Assembly: GCA_913055875.1 (NCBI GenBank)
Contig: CAJXJY010000004.1
Location: forward strand, 186,001-250,000
Direction: 5' to 3'
DNA: 64,000 nt
Source of the DNA: an uncultured Altererythrobacter sp.
GTDB taxonomy: Bacteria > Pseudomonadota > Alphaproteobacteria > Sphingomonadales > Sphingomonadaceae
A program made the translations under genes and the position numbers. This document shows, piece after piece, positions 44,686 through 52,460 of the stretch. Within the stretch, counting starts at the first letter, position 1, and each line of letters starts with the position of its first letter. A model generated the notes under the pieces. The model did no database searches. It was not told the origin of the DNA and worked only from the letters and a program-made list of their open reading frames with translations.

Positions 44686-45870
44686 CTAGCCAGCATCTCT
44701 GGCGACGGGAAACCGGATCGTCACCAGCGTCCCTTCGCCCGGCTCGCTCGCGATGTCCATCCGGCCCCGGTGCCGCTCGACGATATGCTTCACGATGGCG
44801 AGGCCGAGACCCGTCCCCCCCGACGCACGGCTGCGCCCCGGATCGGTGCGGTAGAAGCGCCGCGTCAGGTGCGGCAGGTGCTCGGGCGGGATGCCTTCGC
44901 CGAAATCGCGCACGGTGAGCCGCGCATCGCCGCTCTTCGCTTCGTCGAGCCCGACCACGACGGATTCGTTCTGCGCGCCGTATTTGAGGCCGTTGTCGAC
45001 CAGGTTGCGCACCAGCTGCTCGATCTGCCGTGCATCGGCTTCTACCCGGAAATCCTGTTCGCCTTCGATCAGGAGGCGGTGCTGCCGGTCCGGCCCTGCC
45101 GCGTCGCGCGCGGCCTGCTCGACATGTTCGCGCAGCGAGATCACCTCGCTCGGCGCGTCGTGCTTTTCGGCTTCGATCCGCGACAGCGACATCAGGTCGC
45201 TGACCAGGCTCTGCAGCCGGTTGGCCTCGGCGAGAATTGTGGCAAGGAATTTGGAACGCGTTTCCGGTGCGAGATCGTCTTCGGATTCGCTCAGCGTCTC
45301 GACATAGCCGACGATCGATGCGAGCGGGGTGCGCAGTTCGTGGCTGGCATTGGCGACGAAATCTGTGTGCGCGCGGCTGATATCGGCCTCGGCGGTCATG
45401 TTGACCAGTTCGACCACGCCGACGCCCTTGGACAGCTTCTGCAGGTTGACGCGCCAGATGTCGCGCCGCTGGACCAGCCCCTTGATCGTGGCGATGCCCG
45501 ACTTGCCGCGTTCGATCAGCTTGACCGCGGCAGGTTGCCGGAAAGCGACTCGCGCATCCTGCCCGACGATATGCTTGCCGAGCGTCTTGCGCGCCGCACG
45601 GTTGGCGACGGTGACGCGCCCGTTCTCGACCAGCAGGATGGGCGAACCGGAATTTTCGATCAGCTCGCTCATGCGATAGCGGCTGATCGGCGGATCGTCT
45701 TCGCGCGGCGGGGCGGGCGGAGGAGTGCTCGAGGCGAGCCACAGCGTTCCGGTCCAGACGAGCAGCGCGGCACCGGCCAGCCAGACATCGGCACCGGCCA
45801 GGAATAGGCCCAAAGAGGCAATCGCGGCGATCAGCCATGCTGCGATCGGGAAGGGCTGCCGCTGCTCCAT
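44686..45870 (-). CDS. phoR: phosphate regulon sensor kinase PhoR
   Basis: A 394-residue membrane sensor kinase. Two N-terminal helices (residues about 8-45) are followed by a PAS domain (MSELIENSGSPILLVENGRV). The H-box FVANASHELRTPLASIVGY is intact. The ATPase boxes are NLVDNGLKYG (N), VRDFGEGIPPEHL (G1) and GTGLGLAIVKHIVERHRGR (G2). It phosphorylates PhoB. It heads the pho/pst cluster; its 5' flank abuts the attL side of the tRNA-Glu element. Confidence 0.94.
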   Translation of the reverse strand: MEQRQPFPIAAWLIAAIASLGLFLAGADVWLAGAALLVWTGTLWLASSTPPPAPPREDDPPISRYRMSELIENSGSPILLVENGRVTVANRAARKTLGKHIVGQDARVAFRQPAAVKLIERGKSGIATIKGLVQRRDIWRVNLQKLSKGVGVVELVNMTAEADISRAHTDFVANASHELRTPLASIVGYVETLSESEDDLAPETRSKFLATILAEANRLQSLVSDLMSLSRIEAEKHDAPSEVISLREHVEQAARDAAGPDRQHRLLIEGEQDFRVEADARQIEQLVRNLVDNGLKYGAQNESVVVGLDEAKSGDARLTVRDFGEGIPPEHLPHLTRRFYRTDPGRSRASGGTGLGLAIVKHIVERHRGRMDIASEPGEGTLVTIRFPVARDAG

Positions 45871-45938
45871 CGCGCGGCGCCATACAGTGTGACGGTCTTC
45901 TTCGCCAAGCGCGAATTGCGAAGCGGAATCGACGCCAC

Positions 45939-45974
45939 GCGCTCAAGTAGCCGCAGGCGATAGCGCAACAAGAA
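45939..45974 (-). repeat. hairpin element at the ancestral 3' flank of tRNA-Glu(CUC)
   Basis: Read on the minus strand, directly after the CCA of the tRNA remnant, the sequence is TTCTTGTTGCGCTATCGC.. to GCTACTTGAGCGC. The same block follows the candidate 6S RNA (2599-2637), and its core follows tRNA-Leu. The integrative element now separates it from the functional tRNA gene. Confidence 0.7.
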
Positions 45975-46021
45975 TGGTGACCCCTACGGGAATCGAACCC
46001 GTGTTTCAGCCGTGAGAGGGC
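45975..46021. other. attL: 47-bp remnant of tRNA-Glu
   Basis: This is identical over 47 bp to 52919-52965. It contains the tRNA-Glu(CUC) 3' half (T arm, variable loop, anticodon arm and encoded CCA) but no 5' half, so it is an attachment-site duplicate, not a tRNA gene. Identity stops at 46022. Confidence 0.92.
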
Positions 46022-46100
46022 GTAAGCAAAGATTTTTTTATGTGCGTGGCTGTCCGAATATCACTCGTATCCCCCGTAAGTTAGTCCGGTATTGCCTTTG

Positions 46101-46141
46101 AGTGTCCGCAATCGTATATTTGATACATATTTGATGAAATG
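46101..46141 (+). repeat. left arm-type repeat
   Basis: A 41-bp stretch that matches 52847-52887 at 31 positions in the same orientation. Inside it ATATTTGAT occurs twice with an 11-bp period. Its place between the core site and the integrase gene suggests integrase or excisionase arm binding sites (inference). Confidence 0.6.
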
Positions 46142-46151
46142 GATGGTGGCG

Positions 46152-47480
46152 ATGGCAAAGGTCCTCACGGAAACTCGAATAGCGGGACGGTCGGAGAGGA
46201 AACGGTTGCCGGTGAGCAACAAGCCATATTGGCGCGGCATCGACCCCGATATTCACCTTGGTTATCGCAAAGGGAAGCGTGGCGGTGTCTGGCTGGTTCG
46301 CTGGCGGAACGGCACTGGCTATCGTCAAAAAAAGCTCGGTACTGCCGATGATGAATTGAAGGAAGGTACACTGGATTTCGACGCGGCGGTGAGGGAAGCG
46401 CGGACGGTCGTTAAGGCTGAGCGTATGCGCCAACGAGCCGAAGCGGAAGGGCCGATCCTGACTGTTCGATCAGCAGTCGAAAGCTACATGGATATCCGTG
46501 ATAAGCGTGAATATGATCGACGTGGCCGCGAGGTAAGCTCCGATGCTAGAGGCCGGTTAGAGCGATATGTAGTCGGCAGACCTGAGCGTGGTAATCGGGC
46601 CGCAATTCCCGGATCGGCAATTTCCGAAATCCCGCTACACTCGATTTCAGAAAGCGATCTACGAAGCTGGCGTATCGGATTGCCGGAGTCGTTGAAAGAA
46701 GCGACCATTCAAAGGTTGGTCAACGATCTTAAGGCGGCTCTGAACGACGCTTACGCGGTAAACCGTGGTAAACTGCCCACGACATTTCCCGACACTGTGA
46801 GCCACGGACTGCGGGCCACTCGTGGTGACGGCGAAAGTAACGAACCCGTCGCTCGAGAAAATCAAATCCTATCGGATGCGGACGTGTCGAGCCTAATCAG
46901 TGCTGCCAAAAAGGTGGATGATGCTGGAGGGTGGGACGGCGATCTTTTCCGCTTGGTGGTCGTAATGGCTGCCACTGGCGCGCGTTTCTCCCAGCTAGCT
47001 AGGATGCGCGTCTCCGACGTGCAGAATGATCAAGGGCGTTTGCACATACCGGCAAGCCGAAAAGGGAAAGGCACCAAAAACGCAAGCACACCCGTTCCAG
47101 TGGGTGAAGATGTGCTGGAAGCGCTAGCGCCTGTCGTCCAAGATAGACCATCCACCGCAACCTTGCTCGAACGTTGGCATAAAAAGCAGGTGCCGGGCGG
47201 CATACGTTGGGAAAAGGCTAATCGTGGTCCTTGGCAAACTCCATCGGAGATGGGGCGTCCATGGGCAGAAATTCGAGCCGAGGCGGGGCTGCCGGAGGCG
47301 ATACCTTATTCGCTACGGCATTCGAGCATAGTGCGTGGGATAAGAGCTAACCTGCCGATCCGGCTGGTGGCGGCAATGCACGATACTTCGATAGCGATGA
47401 TCGAGCGGCACTACGGTCGGTATATCGCGGACGGCCTCGACGAATTGGCAGCGCGTGCGGTTGTGCCGCTCGTCGCGTAG
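46152..47480 (+). CDS. int: tyrosine-type site-specific integrase
   Basis: A 442-residue recombinase that integrates and excises the element at tRNA-Glu. The N-terminal arm/SAM-like domain includes KPYWRGIDPDIHLGYRKGKR and ARGGTW-like KRGGVWLVRW text typical of alphaproteobacterial island integrases. Catalytic residues: Arg in ATGARFSQLARM, YSLRHSS (first box-II His replaced by Tyr, common in this group), and the nucleophile Tyr in MIERHYGRY near the C-terminus. ATG at 46152 (MAKVLTETRI) was chosen; 46134 and 46143 are alternatives. Confidence 0.93.
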   Translation: MAKVLTETRIAGRSERKRLPVSNKPYWRGIDPDIHLGYRKGKRGGVWLVRWRNGTGYRQKKLGTADDELKEGTLDFDAAVREARTVVKAERMRQRAEAEGPILTVRSAVESYMDIRDKREYDRRGREVSSDARGRLERYVVGRPERGNRAAIPGSAISEIPLHSISESDLRSWRIGLPESLKEATIQRLVNDLKAALNDAYAVNRGKLPTTFPDTVSHGLRATRGDGESNEPVARENQILSDADVSSLISAAKKVDDAGGWDGDLFRLVVVMAATGARFSQLARMRVSDVQNDQGRLHIPASRKGKGTKNASTPVPVGEDVLEALAPVVQDRPSTATLLERWHKKQVPGGIRWEKANRGPWQTPSEMGRPWAEIRAEAGLPEAIPYSLRHSSIVRGIRANLPIRLVAAMHDTSIAMIERHYGRYIADGLDELAARAVVPLVA

Positions 47481-47683
47481 CAATCGCCTGATACTGCCTA
47501 CAAGGCGGACTAAAAAGTGCGACCAGCATCAGCACGAACTACGAGTTGTACGGGCGTTTACCAAAATTTCATTGTGTCCATCTAGGGCCAAGTGGACGCC
47601 AGGAATCGCCTAAGGACAAGCCAACCGGCACGATCCGGCGTCGCACCCACAGAATAGGAGGATACAAACCCAATGAGGTTTCC

Positions 47684-47860
47684 ATGCCAAAATTTTTGTA
47701 TGATTTGCGGCAAGCCGCGTCTGTATTGAGTGTTGGTCGCTCGAAACTGTACGAGCTGATGAATGACGGCGCGATCAAAAGCGTGAAGATCGGCAATCGC
47801 CGCCTGATACCGGCAGAAGGTATCGAGGCTTATGTCTCCCGACTGATCGAGGAGGCGTGA
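47684..47860 (+). CDS. AlpA/excisionase-type helix-turn-helix protein
   Basis: A 58-residue MerR-like DNA-binding protein: MPKFLYDLRQAASVLSVGRS, KLYELMNDGAIKSVKIGNRR and LIPAEGIEAYVSRL. This is the classic excisionase/AlpA layout with a helix-turn-helix, a wing and a C-terminal helix. It probably acts as the recombination directionality factor for the adjacent integrase. GAGG is the only ribosome-site-like string near the ATG; AGGAGG lies 28 bp upstream. Confidence 0.88.
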   Translation: MPKFLYDLRQAASVLSVGRSKLYELMNDGAIKSVKIGNRRLIPAEGIEAYVSRLIEEA

Positions 47861-47861
47861 T

Positions 47862-48050
47862 ATGGAAAATGTTTTCGATAACCACTGCGAGGCGGCCCTT
47901 GCGCTGCTATGCTCCAAACAACCATTGAAACGCAAGGAAGGCCAGTTCCTTGGTCAGATGGCCGTTACATCTGAATATCCCTCAGAGAAGCAGCTAAAAT
48001 GGTTGTGTGACTTGCTTCGCAAGGCCCAACTGCCTCCGCTCGAACTGTGA
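47862..48050 (+). CDS. small protein coupled to the excisionase gene
   Basis: A 62-residue protein (MENVFDNHCEAALALLCSKQ .. KQLKWLCDLLRKAQLPPLEL). GAGGAGG lies inside the end of the excisionase gene and the ATG is 1 bp after its stop, so the two are coupled. The pattern of hydrolysis-resistant helix and SEKQLKWLCDLL resembles small proteins seen in other integrated elements, but no function is known. Confidence 0.7.
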   Translation: MENVFDNHCEAALALLCSKQPLKRKEGQFLGQMAVTSEYPSEKQLKWLCDLLRKAQLPPLEL

Positions 48051-48057
48051 CATCGGA

Positions 48058-48080
48058 AGGGGTCGCCTCGTGCGACCCCT
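48058..48080. other. 9-bp perfect hairpin upstream of rep
   Basis: AGGGGTCGC-CTCGT-GCGACCCCT lies 8 bp after the small gene and about 160 bp before rep. It may terminate the excisionase transcript, or be part of a rolling-circle origin because the Rep gene follows; neither is proved. The rest of 48081-48238 shows no gene. Confidence 0.5.
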
Positions 48081-48238
48081 CTCCGCCAACAGTTTGAAAA
48101 CACAGTCGAATATCAAACTTAGGCTCGCTCGGTTCAATTGTCTTGGTCGATAGGCTAACCGATTGATATTCCTCCATTCCTTTTACACAGAGGGCGTAGG
48201 CCGAACCTGCCGACGCGAATCGTGGATAATCCGAATAA

Positions 48239-48991
48239 ATGGCTGAAAAGGCTTCTTCTTTTGGCATGTTTAGACCGCCATTCGATCCAAACCTTATATA
48301 TACTTATAACGTTGCTGATCCTGTGCCGATTGAGCATGGTGAGAGAGATACAGCCCATGCTGAGCGTGACGATATGTCAGCGAGGTCGAGGCGGCGAGGG
48401 ACAAACGAGCAAGCGCGATCTAGGCGGCTGCGGGAGACACGCAGCATGTCGAATGCGCAAGTTACTGGGCTGATAGAAGCGGCACGCCATGCCCAGCGTA
48501 TCGGCTTGCCGTTCAATCGCCACATCACAGTGCGTCTTGAGAAGGCAGGCGTTGAGGACCGCGATGGTGTGCAGGCGATAGGCAAGTTCCTGACCCGCAT
48601 TCGAGATTGGCTCCGCAGGAAGGGCTTGAGGACTTCATATGCTTGGGCAAGGGAGTGGGCCTATTCGACAGGTTCGCATGTCCACATTCTGCTGCATCTA
48701 CCGCCGGAGGTGACGCTTCGGGGAAGCCGAACGCGACGTTGGATCGAAGCAATCTCGGGACAACCCTACGAGGCCGGAACAATATGCACCCGGAGGATCG
48801 CACAATCCGCCTATGACCAGAACCTTGCCGCCCTTGTCGGTTATCTCTGCAAAGGTGCATCGGCGGATGTGGCAGATTCGTTGGGATTGACTCGAAGAAA
48901 ATACGGTGGAGCTGTTATCGGGAAACGGGCTGGTTGGAGCCAAAACATTGGTAAGAAGGCGAGGCTACTTTGGCGTCTTGGGACGAAGTAA
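48239..48991 (+). CDS. rolling-circle-type replication initiator (HUH endonuclease), putative
   Basis: A 250-residue protein not matched to a named family. It carries the ordered motifs of single-tyrosine rolling-circle Rep proteins: a motif-I-like FNRHITVRL (92-100), motif II HVHILL at 147-152 (HUHUUU) and motif III LVGYLCKGA with Tyr202 and Lys205 (UxxYUxKxx). It would nick one strand at an origin and join to the 5' end. There is no helicase domain, so host helicase would be needed. ATG at 48239 has no strong ribosome site; Met46 or Met70 could be the true start. Confidence 0.72.
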   Translation: MAEKASSFGMFRPPFDPNLIYTYNVADPVPIEHGERDTAHAERDDMSARSRRRGTNEQARSRRLRETRSMSNAQVTGLIEAARHAQRIGLPFNRHITVRLEKAGVEDRDGVQAIGKFLTRIRDWLRRKGLRTSYAWAREWAYSTGSHVHILLHLPPEVTLRGSRTRRWIEAISGQPYEAGTICTRRIAQSAYDQNLAALVGYLCKGASADVADSLGLTRRKYGGAVIGKRAGWSQNIGKKARLLWRLGTK

Positions 48992-49155
48992 GCCTCGATG
49001 CTACTGCTGGACTTCTTGGGGTTGGGGGTACGTGGTGCCGAAGCCCCGCGTCGAAATCCACTTGGTTCCATTTCGGTTATATTGGACGGGTGGGGTCAAA
49101 ATCTGAGAGTACCCGATGTTCAATTTGGATTAGATACCAAGCGATATTGCGCTGT

Positions 49156-49398
49156 CTAACGCCGCACAGTCTCCATGAGGACCGACGGCTCCAGCCCTAA
49201 GGCGGCAGCTACATCCATATACTCCAGAATATCTAGCCTCCGCTCGCCGATTTCGTATCGCGATACGAACTGCTGATGTGTGCCAAGCCGCTCGGCCAGC
49301 GCCTCCTGCGACAAGCCTTGTTTCTCTCGCTCAGCGCGAAGTTGGGCGATCAGCTCGCGATACCTGCTGTCCTGAAAGCCCTTGGCCAATCTTGCCAC
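49156..49398 (-). CDS. XRE-family repressor-like regulator
   Basis: An 80-residue helix-turn-helix protein: LRAEREKQGLSQEALAERLG, then HQQFVSRYEIGERRLDILEY, and AAALGLEPSVLME. It is a Cro/C1-type domain without an added sensor domain. The start is GTG at 49398. A CCTGCG-TTGATC-CGCAGG palindrome (49398-49415) covers the start, and a second palindrome (49437-49455) sits before the divergent lipoprotein gene, so it probably controls both. Confidence 0.88.
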   Translation of the reverse strand: MARLAKGFQDSRYRELIAQLRAEREKQGLSQEALAERLGTHQQFVSRYEIGERRLDILEYMDVAAALGLEPSVLMETVRR

Positions 49399-49436
49399 CT
49401 GCGTTGATCCGCAGGCTGTGTCGGGACTCTTTGTCG

Positions 49437-49455
49437 TTACACCAAAACCGTGTAA
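49437..49455. promoter_or_regulatory. operator-like palindrome between XRE and lipoprotein genes
   Basis: TTACAC-CAAAACC-GTGTAA is a 6-7-6 perfect inverted repeat, 21 bp before the lipoprotein ATG and 38 bp before the XRE start. It is suited to one dimer controlling both directions. Confidence 0.55.
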
Positions 49456-49475
49456 AACAGGAGCCGGAGGTTTTC

Positions 49476-49958
49476 ATGGTTTCTACCCGTCTGATGTTCT
49501 TTTCAGCAGCAATTCTGATTGCCGGATGCTCGCAGGATCGTGGGCGGCAGAATATCACTGAACTTCGTGACTGGACCCACGAGATTGAGCTATTTGGGAC
49601 TAGCGCTGGAATGCGACAGGTGATGTGGGCGAAAGACCAAACCTTCGAGGGACCAGCTGTGCCGGTTGTTGTAGCCATGCCGAGTTCACGATCAACATTT
49701 CTCGAGCATGTTTTCGATCCACAAAAGCGAGCGATCTATCGCCGGATCATTGAAGTAGATTGTGACAACCTCAGCGCCGAACGATTTACCGAAACCAACC
49801 CAAGTAGCTATGACGAGATACCGCAGGACTATGCAGGCGATCCAAGCTGGCAAAGTGATGGCGTTGTCGAGATGGGGCAGGCAGATACTATGAACTACTG
49901 CCTAACTGACTGGTCAGAGGTTCGGACCGAGGTGAACTCCGAACTGCTCGCACGATGA
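49476..49958 (+). CDS. lipoprotein of unknown function on the element
   Basis: A 160-residue predicted lipoprotein: MVSTRLMFFSAAILIAGCSQ with lipobox LIAGC. The mature domain is polar with no recognised motif (VMWAKDQTFEGPAVPVVVAM; VDCDNLSAERFTETNPSSYD). GAGCCGGAGG is 5 nt upstream of the ATG. Its stop overlaps the next gene (ATGA). It could be a surface or exclusion function, but nothing proves it. Confidence 0.72.
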   Translation: MVSTRLMFFSAAILIAGCSQDRGRQNITELRDWTHEIELFGTSAGMRQVMWAKDQTFEGPAVPVVVAMPSSRSTFLEHVFDPQKRAIYRRIIEVDCDNLSAERFTETNPSSYDEIPQDYAGDPSWQSDGVVEMGQADTMNYCLTDWSEVRTEVNSELLAR

Positions 49959-50194
49959 CGGACGAAGATTTCGACGGCTTTTTCACCGCTCTTCCCGATA
50001 TGGCGGTGATGGCGTGTAGCGAAGATATGCGCCGCAAGTTCGCTCACCAATATCGCTCGGAAATAGTCGCGCTTTTAGGCTGGCTCCAACGCTTGAATTT
50101 GGCCGGAGGACCGGGCTACCTGCATCCATCACCACCGCAACATTGCGACGAATTTGGTGGTGAGATTTCGGCCTCCAGTTTCTTCGTTGATTGA
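49955..50194 (+). CDS. 79-residue hypothetical protein coupled to the lipoprotein
   Basis: Starts in the stop codon of the lipoprotein gene (ATGA overlap): MTDEDFDGFFTALPDMAVMA, then MRRKFAHQYRSEIVALLGWL. It is acidic to neutral and helical in the first 60 residues; the tail is low in secondary structure. Coupling supports a real gene. Unknown function. Confidence 0.55.
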   Translation: MTDEDFDGFFTALPDMAVMACSEDMRRKFAHQYRSEIVALLGWLQRLNLAGGPGYLHPSPPQHCDEFGGEISASSFFVD

Positions 50195-50545
50195 CAGTGT
50201 AAAGATTCAACCTGAGCCAACTTGTGTGGTCGTTGATTCCACGATCATGGAGCTGGGATCGGCTGGGGTATCGGACAGTTATATTGGTCGCTCGGCGACG
50301 TTCGATGGCGGCTGGTTGCAGGCTTCAATCCTGCCAAGGACGGCGACTAAACCATTGCTCTCGCTCGCCGCTTTTCGAAACGAGAATGCTGGTCGCAACC
50401 CGTCGCTGACACATCCACTTTGGTCTATCTCTCCCTAGCTCGACGATGGGTGCGATGACGCATTACGTTCGCTTTCCTGCCGTTCGATAGGGCTGTGATA
50501 CGGCCGGGATTCCCTATCAATAGGGCCGCTAGAGTTACGCCTCTG
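50195..50545. other. 350-bp stretch without a gene inside the element
   Basis: Short frames here have no ribosome site, no motif and no coupling. Lower GC than the flanks. I see no RNA gene or strong palindrome. It separates the lipoprotein module from the YedK/polymerase module. Confidence 0.5.
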
Positions 50546-51121
50546 TTAGCGCGTCAGAACCATTGCGTCGTCGGGATACGGAACAGCCAGCTTCTTCACT
50601 TCTGATACGTCGCCGGTCAGCCACTGATCGTAGTTGTCGGGATCGAGGATCACGGGCATCGCTTTGGGATGCACTTCGCCGACAAGATCGTTGGGAGTGC
50701 AGGTCAGGAACGCCATGCACGGCCCATCGTCGGCTGGTCGCCACACGCCCGCAAAACAGAACAGGGGCTTCTGTTTGAGCGAGAACCACACCTCGCTCTT
50801 GCTTCCTTTCTCCCCTTCCCATTCGCTGAATGAGGTTACCGGCACGAGACAGCGCCGCTCGGGATTGCCCAGCATCGACCGCCAGAACGGGCTTTCGAGA
50901 TTGCGAACATTCGTCACGGGTCGTTTCGCATTCGACGGCGGCGGCACGCCCCATTTTACAACGTCTAAGGTCAGCCTGTCGGCCTCGCGCCGCAGGATCG
51001 GCGATTCGCGGTTCGGATAGATGTCCTCGTAGCTGGGCAGGTTGCGATCCTGACCCTCAAAAACCCCATACAGCTCGCGCAGCTCCGCGATGGTGGCCTT
51101 CATTCTATAGTGATTACACAT
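50546..51121 (-). CDS. yedK: SOS-associated YedK/HMCES-type abasic-site protein
   Basis: A 191-residue SRAP-domain protein that forms a covalent thiazolidine link with abasic sites in single-stranded DNA and shields them. The catalytic Cys2 is directly after the start (MCNHYR). Active-site elements are present: NVRNLESPFW with Asn and Glu, LVPVTSFSEWEGEKGSKS, and EVHPKAMPVIL with the conserved His. It is divergent from a Y-family polymerase gene across a LexA box, which fits a role at damaged forks. Confidence 0.94.
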   Translation of the reverse strand: MCNHYRMKATIAELRELYGVFEGQDRNLPSYEDIYPNRESPILRREADRLTLDVVKWGVPPPSNAKRPVTNVRNLESPFWRSMLGNPERRCLVPVTSFSEWEGEKGSKSEVWFSLKQKPLFCFAGVWRPADDGPCMAFLTCTPNDLVGEVHPKAMPVILDPDNYDQWLTGDVSEVKKLAVPYPDDAMVLTR

Positions 51122-51174
51122 GCTTCCCGGCTGCGGCTCCGGCTGCTGAAAGTCAAGGCTGGCGCCGACTCAAT

Positions 51175-51189
51175 GTTCCATATATGTTC
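51175..51189. promoter_or_regulatory. LexA (SOS) box between yedK and the Y-family polymerase
   Basis: GTTC-CATATAT-GTTC is a perfect alphaproteobacterial LexA site (GTTC-N7-GTTC). It lies 54 bp upstream of the yedK start and 26 bp upstream of the polymerase start, so it can control both genes of the element's repair cassette. Confidence 0.85.
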
Positions 51190-51215
51190 CGTCGCCCTAT
51201 CACCAAGGATGCGCC

Positions 51216-52460
51216 ATGCGAAAGCCGGAACGAGTCGAATGCCTCTATCTCGATTTCGATGGATTCTTCGCCAGCGTCGAACAACAGGCTCGCCCGGAGC
51301 TGCGAGGCCGTCCGGTTGGTGTCGTTCCATTTTCCGGCGGAAAGGCAAGCTGCGTTATCGCCGTATCGAAAGAAGCGAAAGCACTGGGCCTGTCCAACGT
51401 CATGGGCATCCGCGAGGCGAAAGCAGCTTGCCCCGAGATGGTCCTCGTACCGCAATCGCCGCACCTGTATCGTCGCGCGCATAATGCCCTGCTGGCCGAA
51501 ATCGAAAGCGTCGTGCCGGTCGATACCATCAAAAGCATCGACGAGTTGGCGTGCAGGGTTGACCTTGACCAGTCGCGCGATCCTGTGGGTCTTGCCGAGG
51601 ATATCAAAGCCGCCATTGCCGAAAATGTCGGCCCCTACGTGACATGCTCGATAGGCTTCGCGGCCAATCGCCAACTCGCAAAGATGGCGTGCAAGCTCGA
51701 CAAGCCCGATGGTGTTACGATTTGGCATCCCGACGACCTGCCGGAGCCGCTGTTCGCGCTACCCATCGAGGATGTCCCAGGCATCGGATCGAACATGCAA
51801 ACAAGGCTCGCCCGCGCCGGTATCCTGACCACCAAGGATGTTTACGATTTAGCGCCGAAACAGATGCGGAAGCTGTGGCGAAATGTCACCGGCGAGCGTC
51901 TATGGTATGCGCTTCATGGGTACGCGATCCACGCGCCGGAGAGTAAGCGCGGTATGTTCGGTCATGGCCGCGTGTTGCCCCCCGACTGCCGTAATCTCGA
52001 CAGCGCCATCGGCATAGCGCGGGTCTTGCTGGTGAAGGCCGCGCGAAGGCTTCGCCGCGAGCGGTATTTTTGCGCAGGCCTGTGGCTGTGGTTGCAGCAT
52101 GTAGGAAGCACGTGGAGCAGGAATGTCAGCCTCCCGGTCGTCAACGACGATCAGATACTCCTGAAAGCCCTCAGCGGCCTGTGGGAGCAAGCTAGGGACG
52201 ATTTGGGCCGGGCTGCTATCTTCCGCATCGGAGTAACGCTCTACGACCTTTCTCCGGCTGATACGCGGCAACTCGATTTCCTTCTTGACGACGACACCGA
52301 ACGGCAGCGCTGGGAAGCGATCAACGCAGCGATCGATCACCTGAACCGGAAGTACGGACGGACAATGGCGAGCATCGGTTTCTGGCCCGCAAAGAACCAC
52401 GAAAACATCGGTGGCAAGATCAGCTACACCCGGATTCCCTCGGCCGAGGATTTCTGGTGA
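51216..52460 (+). CDS. Y-family DNA polymerase (UmuC/DinB-type)
   Basis: A 414-residue translesion polymerase. Catalytic acids are intact: YLDFDGFFASVEQQ (D13, D15) and KSIDELACRV (D109, E110). FAANRQLAKMACKLDKPDGV is the fingers/palm signature, LPIEDVPGIGSNMQTRLARAGI the helix-hairpin-helix, and the little-finger domain follows to the end. No C-terminal beta-clamp motif is obvious. It copies damaged DNA with low fidelity and is expected to be induced by LexA cleavage (box 26 bp upstream). It is followed by a coupled zinc-ribbon gene. Confidence 0.94.
   Translation: MRKPERVECLYLDFDGFFASVEQQARPELRGRPVGVVPFSGGKASCVIAVSKEAKALGLSNVMGIREAKAACPEMVLVPQSPHLYRRAHNALLAEIESVVPVDTIKSIDELACRVDLDQSRDPVGLAEDIKAAIAENVGPYVTCSIGFAANRQLAKMACKLDKPDGVTIWHPDDLPEPLFALPIEDVPGIGSNMQTRLARAGILTTKDVYDLAPKQMRKLWRNVTGERLWYALHGYAIHAPESKRGMFGHGRVLPPDCRNLDSAIGIARVLLVKAARRLRRERYFCAGLWLWLQHVGSTWSRNVSLPVVNDDQILLKALSGLWEQARDDLGRAAIFRIGVTLYDLSPADTRQLDFLLDDDTERQRWEAINAAIDHLNRKYGRTMASIGFWPAKNHENIGGKISYTRIPSAEDFW

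Noticed and set aside
45975-46021. tRNA-Glu gene at the left element border
   Set aside because: Only the 3' half is present; it is the attL duplicate and cannot form a tRNA.
50154-50438. 94-residue frame inside the element
   Set aside because: No ribosome site, no motif, unclear codon pattern and overlap with the small gene before it.
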